This document shows, one piece after another, positions 1 through 6,574 of a stretch of 22,589 bases of DNA (the first letter of the stretch is position 1; every line of letters begins with the position of its first letter). The notes under the pieces are model-generated. The model was not told where the DNA came from, did no database searches, and saw nothing but the letters and a program-made list of their open reading frames with translations. The position numbers and the translations under genes are program-made. This stretch comes from Methanobacteriota archaeon. GTDB taxonomy: Archaea > Halobacteriota > Methanocellia > Methanocellales > Methanocellaceae. The stretch lies in assembly GCA_023436075.1 (NCBI GenBank), contig JAEZKS010000187.1, positions 1-22,589 on the forward strand, given 5' to 3'.

Positions 1-235
1 TCACGTAGCCCGTCGTCTCGTCCTTGCTGATCGCTCCGGCCGGGCAGGCGGCCTTGCACATAGGATCGCGGCAGTGCTGACAGTGCACCCGCACGAATCC
101 GCCCCGCGGGTCCTCCATGACCTTGCAAAGGGCGAGGTCGTAGTTGTAGGCCTTGTAGTTTTTAAAAGAGCATGCCGTCATACACTGCCTGCAGCCGGTG
201 CAAAGGGTCGGATCGTGTATTATTACTTCGGACAT
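1..235 (-). CDS. 4Fe-4S dicluster ferredoxin-like protein (3' end outside window)
   Basis: Minus-strand frame starting at ATG 235-233 and running off the left edge after 78 codons. It reads as a two-cluster ferredoxin: C12-x2-C15-x2-C18-x3-C22 near the N-terminus and C52-x2-C55-x4-C60-x3-C64 further on, the second closing with a CPAGAI-type signature. Proteins of this shape (CooF/HydN-like electron-transfer subunits) carry electrons between oxidoreductases in the cytoplasm; the partner enzyme should lie to the left, outside the window, so its identity is unknown. A purine-rich site, GGGAGG on the minus strand (239-244), sits 3 bases before the ATG. Family assignment is firm from the cysteines; the specific role is open, and more ferredoxin domains could follow. 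Confidence 0.85.
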   Translation of the reverse strand, partial: MSEVIIHDPTLCTGCRQCMTACSFKNYKAYNYDLALCKVMEDPRGGFVRVHCQHCRDPMCKAACPAGAISKDETTGYV

Positions 236-294
236 AGGCCTCCCGCGGTATCGTACGACTTCGATATTTCTCATCCTTAAACTAAGTAATGATT

Positions 295-346
295 AATCGT
301 GATGATTTTAGTTCATCATTCATCACGATTGTTATTATAGTTTTCG
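295..346 (-). promoter_or_regulatory. Promoter and perfect 11-bp palindromic operator candidate for the ferredoxin gene
   Basis: AATCGTGATGA at 295-305 is repeated perfectly inverted at 320-330, with a 14-base spacer. Just upstream on the minus strand, 331-346 reads CGAAAACTATAATAAC, a reasonable BRE plus TATA box. A start about 25 bases downstream would fall near 310, inside the palindrome. That geometry suits a repressor site, although an RNA hairpin is also possible. The palindrome is seen directly; promoter and operator roles are inferred. Confidence 0.45.
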
Positions 347-391
347 CTCTGACCGTCCTCCCCTGATAATTAAAAATCAGCCCGGCGTGTT

Positions 392-459
392 GGCCTCCTG
401 GCGTCTTCCGGCCACTAAGTTGCAGACAGGACTTGCGAACGGCCGGAAGAAGCCAGGCC
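392..459. repeat. Large inverted repeat in the 236-716 gap
   Basis: The left arm 392-413 and right arm 441-459 are inverted copies: GGCC, then TGGC, then TCTTCCGGCC, with a 3-base bulge in the left arm and one adjoining mismatch, around a 27-base loop. It lies between divergently transcribed genes, so it is not an ordinary terminator for either. The rest of the 480-base gap (460-660) is AT-rich; a 70-codon open frame at 470-682 has no recognisable features and I do not call it. The element could be a structured small RNA, a protein-binding site or a repeat remnant. Confidence 0.5.
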
Positions 460-666
460 AGAAAACGTCATGGGAGTTTTAAAAAAAGATCGAGGAAGAG
501 TGCGACTACTCTATAATCGCCAACGACGTCATGCCAGTTCAGTTCGTCGAAAAGAAAGAACGATAGCTTTTACCGGCGTAATGCTGCCAGGGTATGCTCG
601 TAAGAGTTATTTACTAGTAATCCTATTTACGATGGTCAATAATGATAGATTATTTCACGATAACAG

Positions 667-699
667 TTTAAAAATATATTAAAAAATAAAAATAAAATT
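667..699 (+). promoter_or_regulatory. A/T-rich promoter block of the acyl-CoA synthetase gene
   Basis: TTTAAAAATATATT at 667-680 followed by an A-rich stretch to 699 gives several overlapping TATA candidates 20 to 50 bases before ATG 717. No clear Shine-Dalgarno precedes the ATG, so a short or absent leader is likely. Confidence 0.5.
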
Positions 700-716
700 G
701 GACGGTTGCAGTACCC

Positions 717-2801
717 ATGTTGGAGAAAATGTTTTACCCGGCAAGCGTAGCGGTAATAGGCGCGTCGAAGGAGAAGGGCAAAGTGGGCCGGGCGGTCCTG
801 GATAACCTCATCTCCGGGTTCGGAGGCCGCATTTACCCGATCAACCCTAAAGCGGACGAGATCGAAGGCCTCAAGTGCTACAAGAACGTGCTAGACGTGC
901 CTGGCGAGATCGACCTGGCCGTCATCGTCATCCCGTCGAAGATGGTGCCCCAGTCCGTGCGCGAATGCGGCGAGAAGAGCATCAAGAACCTGGTGATCAT
1001 CTCGGCCGGCTTCAAGGAGGTCGGCCCTGAAGGCGCCCGGCTGGAGAACGAGGTCAAAGAAATCGCAAAACAGTATGATATCCGCATCGTCGGACCCAAC
1101 TGTCTTGGCATTATCAACACCATTTCGAAATGCAACGCGTCCTTTGCCAAGAAAATGCCCCCGAGGGGCAACGTCTCTATTATCACTCAGTCCGGTGCGC
1201 TGGGCACCGCCATCCTGGACTGGTCGGAAATGACCGACATCGGCTTTGTCAATTTCGTCAGCCTGGGCAACAAGTCCGACCTGAACGAGATCGACTTCAT
1301 GCAGGCCTGGAAAGACGACAAAGAGACTCAGGTCATCCTCGCCTACCTCGAGAGCATCACCGACGGCCAGCGGTTCATGCAGGTAGCCCGGGAAGTATCG
1401 AAGAAGAAGCCCGTCGTGGTCATCAAGAGCGGCCGGACGAGCGCCGGCGCCCGCGCTGCATCGTCGCACACAGGCAGCCTGGCCGGAGCGGACTCCGCCT
1501 ACGATGCCGCCTTCGCCCAGTCGGGCGTGATCCGCGCCGAGTCCATCGATGAGTTCTTCGACATGGCGGGCGGGTTCTCCGCGCAGCCGGTGCCGATCGG
1601 CAGCCGGGTCGCCATCGTGACCAATGCCGGCGGCCCCGGCATCCTGGCCACCGATGCCTGCGTGAAGCACGGCCTGCAGGTCGCCACCCTCTCGACCGAG
1701 ACTATCGAGAAGCTGAGGGCAGCGCTGCCCGCAGCCGCCGGCCTCTACAACCCGGTGGACGTGCTGGGCGACGCCAGCGCGACGCTGTACGAGACTGCGC
1801 TCAACATAGTGCTCGCTGATCCGGACGTGGACGGCGTGATCGTGGTGGCCACCCCGCAGGCAATGACTGACCCGGTAGGGATCGCCAACGTGATCATGAA
1901 GATCCGTAAGACCACTGACAGGCCCATCCTGCCGAGCTTCATCGGCGGTGTCGAGATGGACAAAGGAGTGGAAGTGCTCAAGCAGGGCCGGCTGCTCAAC
2001 TACAATGACCCGGAGCGTGCGGCCTACGCCATGCGCATGCTGACGAAGTACCACGACATCCGGAACCGCGTCTACGAGAAGCCTCCTGCTTTCGCCGTGA
2101 ACAAGACGGTGGTGAAAAAGGTGATCGCCGATGCCCGCAAGGAGGGTATCAGCGTGCTCGGGCTGGAGGCGCTGCCCGTGCTCGAGGCCTATGGTATCCC
2201 CACGCTGAAGTACCGCATCGTCAATGGCGCGGACAAGGCCGTGGCGGCGGCGAAGGAGATCGGATACCCGGTGGTCATGAAGATCGTGTCCCCGCAGATC
2301 ATTCACAAATCGGACGTAGGCGGCGTCAGGGTCGGGCTGCAGGACGACCAGGAAGTAATCAACGCGTACAACAAAATGATGAGAGACGTCAAGGCGGCGG
2401 TCCCTCACTGTATGATCACGGGCGTCCTCATCCAGCAGATGGCCACGGGCGGCAAGGAAGTCATCCTGGGCATGAACCGCGACCCCCAGTGGGGCCCGCT
2501 CATCATGTTCGGGCTGGGCGGCATCTACGTGGAAGTCCTGAAGGACGTGCAGTTCCGTGTCGCGCCCCTGACTCAGGACGACGCGCTGAGCATGATCTAT
2601 GGCATCAAGACGCACCAGATGCTGGAGGGCGTACGGGGAGAGAAGCCTGCCGACATCCCGAAGCTCGTCGAATTCTTGGAGCGCCTGTCGCAGCTTGTCA
2701 CCGACTTCCCGGAGATCATCGAGCTGGACATCAACCCGGTGAAGGTCTACGAGAAAGGGAACGGCTGCCTGGCGCTGGATGCCCGGATGACCATCTCCTG
2801 A
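717..2801 (+). CDS. Acetate/acyl-CoA ligase (ADP-forming), fused alpha and beta subunits
   Basis: 694 residues, the usual length of fused ADP-forming acyl-CoA synthetases. They interconvert acyl-CoA + ADP + phosphate with free acid + CoA + ATP, so in archaea they conserve energy from acetyl-CoA or branched acyl-CoA. The N-terminal part is a CoA-binding Rossmann domain (SVAVIGAS around residues 10-17), then succinyl-CoA-ligase-like domains with the SSHTGSLAG loop whose H251 should be the alpha-type phosphohistidine. The C-terminal ATP-grasp domain begins near residue 470 (EAYGIPTLKY) and contains IIHKSDVGG; H530 matches the second phosphohistidine known from the beta subunit. The gene is monocistronic, with about 100 bases to the next start. 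Acetyl-CoA is the likely substrate, but sequence alone does not settle specificity. Confidence 0.92.
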   Translation: MLEKMFYPASVAVIGASKEKGKVGRAVLDNLISGFGGRIYPINPKADEIEGLKCYKNVLDVPGEIDLAVIVIPSKMVPQSVRECGEKSIKNLVIISAGFKEVGPEGARLENEVKEIAKQYDIRIVGPNCLGIINTISKCNASFAKKMPPRGNVSIITQSGALGTAILDWSEMTDIGFVNFVSLGNKSDLNEIDFMQAWKDDKETQVILAYLESITDGQRFMQVAREVSKKKPVVVIKSGRTSAGARAASSHTGSLAGADSAYDAAFAQSGVIRAESIDEFFDMAGGFSAQPVPIGSRVAIVTNAGGPGILATDACVKHGLQVATLSTETIEKLRAALPAAAGLYNPVDVLGDASATLYETALNIVLADPDVDGVIVVATPQAMTDPVGIANVIMKIRKTTDRPILPSFIGGVEMDKGVEVLKQGRLLNYNDPERAAYAMRMLTKYHDIRNRVYEKPPAFAVNKTVVKKVIADARKEGISVLGLEALPVLEAYGIPTLKYRIVNGADKAVAAAKEIGYPVVMKIVSPQIIHKSDVGGVRVGLQDDQEVINAYNKMMRDVKAAVPHCMITGVLIQQMATGGKEVILGMNRDPQWGPLIMFGLGGIYVEVLKDVQFRVAPLTQDDALSMIYGIKTHQMLEGVRGEKPADIPKLVEFLERLSQLVTDFPEIIELDINPVKVYEKGNGCLALDARMTIS

Positions 2802-2908
2802 AACCTTCTTTTACCCCATTTTTTACGCACGGGCGGCGGCAGACAGCACAGACACGATAAAGCTTTTATCATTGCTCAAAACAACCTTCTTCTGGCAAGG
2901 GATGGCAC

Positions 2909-3655
2909 ATGGTTAGATCATTGTGGAGGATCAGGGTACGGGACACGCTGATCACGCTGGTCATTCTCGTGATGGTAGCGCTAGTCCTGGCGATGCCGTT
3001 CTACAACCCGAGCCTAGCGGTGTATCTGACTATCATTACCATTGGCCTGTCGCTGGCGCTGCAGAAGTACCTGGCCAGCTTTGTCGGGCATTTCGTCATC
3101 CGCTGGTCCGGCATCTTCGACATCGGAGACCGCATCCGTATCGGCAATTCCATCAAGGGCGACGTCAAGCACGTAGGGTTGTTCCACATCATCATGGACG
3201 AGGTGGGCGACGACGACAAGATGGGCGGCGAGCTGACCGGGAAGATCATCAGCGTGCCTAACCTGATCGTGCTGGACCAGCCCGTGCAGAATTACTCCCG
3301 CGACTTCTCCATCGACGATGAAATGATCACGTGCGGCTATATCTTCGACGAGATCAGGATACCCCTGAAGCCCGATAGCGACGTGCAGAAGGCAGTAGCT
3401 ATACTGGAAGAGTTGCTCTGGGTCGAGAATTCCGCTTTCATCAAGGAAGCTTCGTCGATCTTTGTCAAAGGGCTCCCGAATTTTCTCCATGAAATGGAGA
3501 AGGGGCACAAGGTAGCGATACACATCGACAAAGAGCGCATATGGATCACCGGCCGTTTCGTCACTCCGATCAGGTCCAAGAACGAGCTGAAGACGAAGAT
3601 AGGGATGGACTTCATCAACCGCATCAAGGATGACAAGAGCATCGAGATTAACTGA
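2909..3655 (+). CDS. MscS-family mechanosensitive channel, small form
   Basis: 248 residues. Two hydrophobic helices occupy about residues 12-30 and 36-55; the second runs into the pore-like helix and the conserved MscS beta-domain: FDIGDRIRIG, GDVKHVG, then a loop ending GKIISVPN and VQNYSR. A cytoplasmic alpha/beta tail of about 110 residues follows. MscS channels open on membrane tension and release solutes under hypo-osmotic shock. The protein lacks the extra N-terminal helices of larger homologues but the core is complete. A GGGATGG purine stretch precedes ATG 2909, and TATA-like DNA (GATAAAGCTTTTATC, about 2856-2870) lies about 40-50 bases upstream, so the gene probably has its own promoter. 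The family call is strong; ion selectivity is unknown. Confidence 0.85.
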   Translation: MVRSLWRIRVRDTLITLVILVMVALVLAMPFYNPSLAVYLTIITIGLSLALQKYLASFVGHFVIRWSGIFDIGDRIRIGNSIKGDVKHVGLFHIIMDEVGDDDKMGGELTGKIISVPNLIVLDQPVQNYSRDFSIDDEMITCGYIFDEIRIPLKPDSDVQKAVAILEELLWVENSAFIKEASSIFVKGLPNFLHEMEKGHKVAIHIDKERIWITGRFVTPIRSKNELKTKIGMDFINRIKDDKSIEIN

Positions 3656-3699
3656 TTGTTAATCGATTATGCCATAACGCATTAATAGAACAGCGGCGA

Positions 3700-4242
3700 A
3701 TGTTTCTGCCGCAGGTGTCATTACCCTTGCAAACCAGATTCCTCAGAGCCATCATTGTGGGCGCAGTGGCCGGGACACTTATCTCACTGTGCACAATTAT
3801 CAGCCAGATCCTGATCGACTGAGTGACCGCGCCGATCTTCGCGCAAGGCCTGGACGGAGGAGAGTCTGGCCCGGCGTGCGGGATCTGCATACTGAATTAT
3901 TTGTTAGTAGCCATTATCTTCTCGCTGGCGGGCGCGGTGACTGTAGCATGGTGCGGCAAGCTTCTCTCAAACCAGGACAAAGCGATCAAGACAGCAGTAG
4001 TCGCCGGTGTCGCAGCATGCATCGCATCGAGCATTATCCTGTTTATCCCCGTACTCCTGCAGCAGATTCATAACAATGACCAGATATTTTCCCTGGGTAT
4101 TGGATACACCGTTGGTGCCTTCGTGATAATGGCCATTGGGGGGATCATCATCGAAGTAATTTACTTGTTCATTGGCGCTTTCTTCGCCTTTGCCGGCGGC
4201 AACCTGTACTATCTGGCCCGCCTCAAGAAAAACAGGGATTAA
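3700..4242 (+). pseudogene. Four-helix membrane protein frame interrupted by an in-frame TGA
   Basis: One continuous frame from ATG 3700 to TAA 4242 is broken only by TGA 3820-3822. The 40-codon upstream part has a basic N-terminus and one hydrophobic helix (AIIVGAVAGTLISLCTII). The downstream part has three or more helices (about 3895-3960, 4000-4060 and 4100-4210) and a basic end. Downstream translation could begin at GTG 3823, the very next codon, but no Shine-Dalgarno precedes it. The upstream part supplies a first helix that looks like part of the same protein, so I read this as one gene with a nonsense change (for example CGA to TGA). Sequencing error, readthrough, or two coupled small proteins remain possible. 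I do not recognise the family. Confidence 0.55.
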
Positions 4243-4272
4243 GCGGCCGCGGCCGGAAAATCTCCAGAAGCC

Positions 4273-4302
4273 CGGTCAGGTTCGCGTGCGCGCGCGTGAC
4301 CG
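4273..4302. terminator. GC hairpin between convergent genes, with alternating CG tract
   Basis: CGGTCA (4273-4278) pairs with TGACCG (4297-4302) across a loop that holds most of a 16-base strictly alternating pyrimidine-purine run (4283-4298). It sits between the ends of the 3700-4242 frame (+) and the FIST gene (-), where it could act on transcripts from both sides. There is no long T-run, so termination is inferred from position only. Confidence 0.35.
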
Positions 4303-4323
4303 AGCCCTGGAAATTATTTTAAA

Positions 4324-5424
4324 TTACTTCAGGAACAGCATCGTGGAGGTCTGGTTGATGTGCCCCAGGTACTCCTCGCCGTAAGTGCTGAAGCCGATGG
4401 TCGGCACGCCGGAGAAGACCTTGCCGTACGCATCGGTCTTCTTGTCGGTTTCCAGCGCCAGCGTCCTCAGGATGCAGTGGAAGTTGATGACGCCCGCGAC
4501 TGAGCCCATCTTTTTCTGCATCGCCGCCAGGTCCTTGCGGGTATCCTCGACGATGTCCAGGGACTCGAGCAGCGACACTTCCATGCCCTGCGGGATGTTA
4601 CAGTAGAATACCATGTTCTTGCCGTTGAGCCGCTGCGGGCTACGGACATAGGGCTCGTCGTCCACCATGAGTCCGACCGGATGCCGCATGAAGTGATTGG
4701 CGGCGTCGGGCACCGTGGTGCCGATGGCTTCCGCATATGCCAGAGCAGCGGGCTTGCCGTTGAACTCTGCAACCTCGCGACCGGAACTGGCTTTAGTGAC
4801 GGTCAGTTTCTTATCGAGCACTTTGAAGCTCTGTGTCTTGAGGATGTCGAAGCCCTTCGGCAGGTGCAGCAGCACGAGCAGCGCGGAGTTAGTGTATGTC
4901 TTCCCGTTGGCGTACAGGTGGGTAGCCTGGAACTTCAGGTCGTCGCCTGCGGAGCCGCCGATGAAGGCCAGGTCGGTGTAGTCTCCGATCTGGTCCATGA
5001 TCTGCTCTTCCTTGCCGCTGAGACCGTCGACGAGGATGATGCCGGCGTACTTTGACAAGTCCATCTTCCGCAGCGGCGCATTGAAGTGGTCCTCGAAGGC
5101 GTGGAACGCCTGCTTGACGTCCACGCGGTCCTTGATGTTTTCCAGCACGGCCACGCTGACGTCTTCGACGGTGTTCTTGTCGAAGGCCATGGCTACGACG
5201 GAACCCTTCAGCATTTTGCCGCTGACGATCTCGCCGGCGGTCGTGCACCCGAACACGGTGGCGCTGCCAAAGGCTTTGCTCATCTGTTCGCTGATCGACG
5301 GGTCGAAGTATGACGACGCGAAGAAGATCAGCGCTCTCGCCTGGAACCCCTCAAGCTGGCCGCGGATGTCGGCGACGACGTCTTCCACGGAATCCCTGGT
5401 TGAATAAACTGTCCTGACACTCAT
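4324..5424 (-). CDS. FIST N/C domain sensory protein
   Basis: 366 residues from ATG 5424. The N-terminal half carries the FIST_N pattern (ALIFFASSYFD, then FGCTTAGEI near residue 60, later FIGGSAGDD near residue 160); the C-terminal half is FIST_C, ending in GFSTYGEEYLG and INQTSTM. FIST proteins are predicted small-ligand sensors, possibly for amino acids, often linked to signal transduction; no output domain is fused here. I chose ATG 5424 because GAGGGG lies 7 bases upstream; an in-frame TTG at 5439 would give five more residues but has no such site. The Shine-Dalgarno overlaps the end of the small upstream gene (stop 5436), implying one operon with coupled translation. The ligand is unknown. 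Confidence 0.85.
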   Translation of the reverse strand: MSVRTVYSTRDSVEDVVADIRGQLEGFQARALIFFASSYFDPSISEQMSKAFGSATVFGCTTAGEIVSGKMLKGSVVAMAFDKNTVEDVSVAVLENIKDRVDVKQAFHAFEDHFNAPLRKMDLSKYAGIILVDGLSGKEEQIMDQIGDYTDLAFIGGSAGDDLKFQATHLYANGKTYTNSALLVLLHLPKGFDILKTQSFKVLDKKLTVTKASSGREVAEFNGKPAALAYAEAIGTTVPDAANHFMRHPVGLMVDDEPYVRSPQRLNGKNMVFYCNIPQGMEVSLLESLDIVEDTRKDLAAMQKKMGSVAGVINFHCILRTLALETDKKTDAYGKVFSGVPTIGFSTYGEEYLGHINQTSTMLFLK

Positions 5425-5435
5425 TTCTATACCCC

Positions 5436-5630
5436 TCAAAGCCCCATCTCTCTGGCGATATTCTCAAGCTGTGCGATCACGGCCGGATCGTCGTCCGACG
5501 CTGCCGTATATTTGCTGACATCGATGCCTTTCAGGATGAGCTTGGTCCTGGTACTGGAAGCGATCGTCGCGTTTCCTTTCGAACGCTTTTGCACGATATC
5601 GTCAATCATTTGCCTGATTTTGCCGGTCAA
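5436..5630 (-). CDS. Small conserved-looking hypothetical protein, operon partner of FIST gene
   Basis: 64 residues, predicted soluble. It starts at TTG 5630 with GGGAG five bases upstream; no better in-frame start lies near. The sequence has a charged N-terminal helix (IRQMIDDIVQKRSKG), a middle segment with basic and hydrophobic residues (TKLILKGIDVSKY) and an acidic C-terminal helix. I do not recognise it. It lies 11 bases upstream of the FIST ATG and shares its promoter, so a role with the FIST protein, such as regulatory partner or ligand-linked adaptor, is plausible but not shown. Confidence 0.6.
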   Translation of the reverse strand: MTGKIRQMIDDIVQKRSKGNATIASSTRTKLILKGIDVSKYTAASDDDPAVIAQLENIAREMGL

Positions 5631-5662
5631 GTTAACTCCCGTCGATATGTATGGAGAGCGTG

Positions 5663-5674
5663 TAATAAATTTAT
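5663..5674 (-). promoter_or_regulatory. TATA box for the small ORF-FIST operon
   Basis: ATAAATTTATTA on the minus strand is centred about 38 bases before TTG 5630. A start about 25 bases downstream (near 5642) leaves a short leader that just accommodates the GGGAG site. Confidence 0.5.
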
Positions 5675-5767
5675 CCTTAAAAAAATGAAATTAAATGAAT
5701 GTAGTTCCTGTACGCCATTTTTGAAATGGTAATGAACTCTGTATGGTCGTTTCGGCGTGAAAGCCGG

Positions 5768-6337
5768 CTACCGGATGGCGCACAGCTTATTCTCGTACCA
5801 CTCGCGGAACTGCAGCAGCGCCCGGGTCCGGTGGCTGACCTCGTTCTTCTGCTCGGTGGTCATTTCGCCCACCGGGAATCTCCGGTAAGAGAAGATCGGA
5901 TCGTAGCCGAAGCCATTCGAGCCCACCTCTTCCGGCAGGATTTCGCCCCACCAGATGCCAGTGAAGGTGGTGGGCTCCTCGCCGGGGGCGCAGTAGCCCA
6001 CCACTGACCTGAACTCAGCACGGCGGTTTTTCTCGCCTTCCATGAGCCGGAGCACGCCCTTGTTTCCCAGGGTGCGCTGGACGTAGGACGAGTACGGCCC
6101 GGGAAAGCCCTTGAGCGCGTCGACGAACAGCCCGGAGTCCTCGACGAACAACGGCCTGTTCAACTGCTCGGCACAATACTTTGCGCCATATGCGGCGATC
6201 TTCGACAGGTCGTCCTCCTGCAGCTCGGGGTAGGACATGTCGATCTGCTCGATGTCGAAGTAGTCGCGAAACAGGAGCGCGGCCTCGCGCATCTTGCCGG
6301 CGTTGGTAGTGACGAAGTAAATTTTAGGATGCTGCAT
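5768..6337 (-). CDS. XTP/dITP pyrophosphatase (HAM1/RdgB family)
   Basis: 189 residues, typical length. It hydrolyses non-canonical purine nucleoside triphosphates (dITP, XTP, ITP) to monophosphate and pyrophosphate, keeping deaminated bases out of nucleic acid. Family hallmarks in order: the N-terminal substrate-binding strand FVTTNAGKMREA (family form TxNxxK), PELQEDD with acidic residues, FVEDSGLFVDALKGFPGPYS with the catalytic aspartate, GSNGFGYDPIF near residue 140, and the C-terminal SHRTRAL basic motif. All key residues are present. It stands alone: about 140 bases separate its stop from the next minus-strand gene, and the divergent kinase gene starts about 240 bases away. Confidence 0.93.
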   Translation of the reverse strand: MQHPKIYFVTTNAGKMREAALLFRDYFDIEQIDMSYPELQEDDLSKIAAYGAKYCAEQLNRPLFVEDSGLFVDALKGFPGPYSSYVQRTLGNKGVLRLMEGEKNRRAEFRSVVGYCAPGEEPTTFTGIWWGEILPEEVGSNGFGYDPIFSYRRFPVGEMTTEQKNEVSHRTRALLQFREWYENKLCAIR

Positions 6338-6481
6338 GATAGCAAGATATGCTTTCAGGGAAAAAATGGTTTCGACTATACAAAGGGCCGGACGGACAGG
6401 ATGTATGCCGCCAGGACAACAATGCTCATACGCGAGCGCATGGAAGTCTGACTCTCAACCTTTTACTTTTCTGCCGATTTT

Positions 6482-6506
6482 TGAAAGTAAATGCATTATA
6501 CTTTCA
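6482..6506. promoter_or_regulatory. Perfect 7-bp inverted repeat upstream of the sensor kinase promoter
   Basis: TGAAAGT (6482-6488) and ACTTTCA (6500-6506) are perfect inverted copies with an 11-base spacer, just upstream of the probable BRE/TATA of the kinase gene. The half-sites resemble those at 17909-17931 before the cupin gene. A binding role is inferred. Confidence 0.35.
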
Positions 6507-6522
6507 TAATTATAGATTGATA

Positions 6523-6540
6523 ACCGAAAGATTATTTAAT
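6523..6540 (+). promoter_or_regulatory. BRE/TATA promoter of the sensor kinase
   Basis: CCGAAAGATTATTTAAT reads as a purine-rich BRE joined to a TATA box. The predicted start near 6560 leaves a leader of about 15 bases before ATG 6575. Confidence 0.5.
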
Positions 6541-6574
6541 CTGGCATGAATCTCCATGTAGCGACGGTATTATC

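Noticed and set aside
470..682. 70-codon frame before the acyl-CoA synthetase
   Set aside because: No ribosome site, no recognisable content, and it ends within the promoter A/T block.
891..2615. 574-codon open frame on the minus strand
   Set aside because: It lies wholly opposite the acyl-CoA synthetase gene, is rich in His/Asp/Arg as expected from reverse reading of GC-rich codons, and has no recognisable domain.
3820..3822. TGA read as selenocysteine
   Set aside because: Selenocysteine in methanogens is, to my knowledge, limited to other orders, and no redox-active family or SECIS-like element is apparent.
5715..5729. CCATTT/AAATGG hairpin beyond the XTP pyrophosphatase gene
   Set aside because: The stem is only six A/T-rich pairs with no following T-run on the minus strand; chance is likely.
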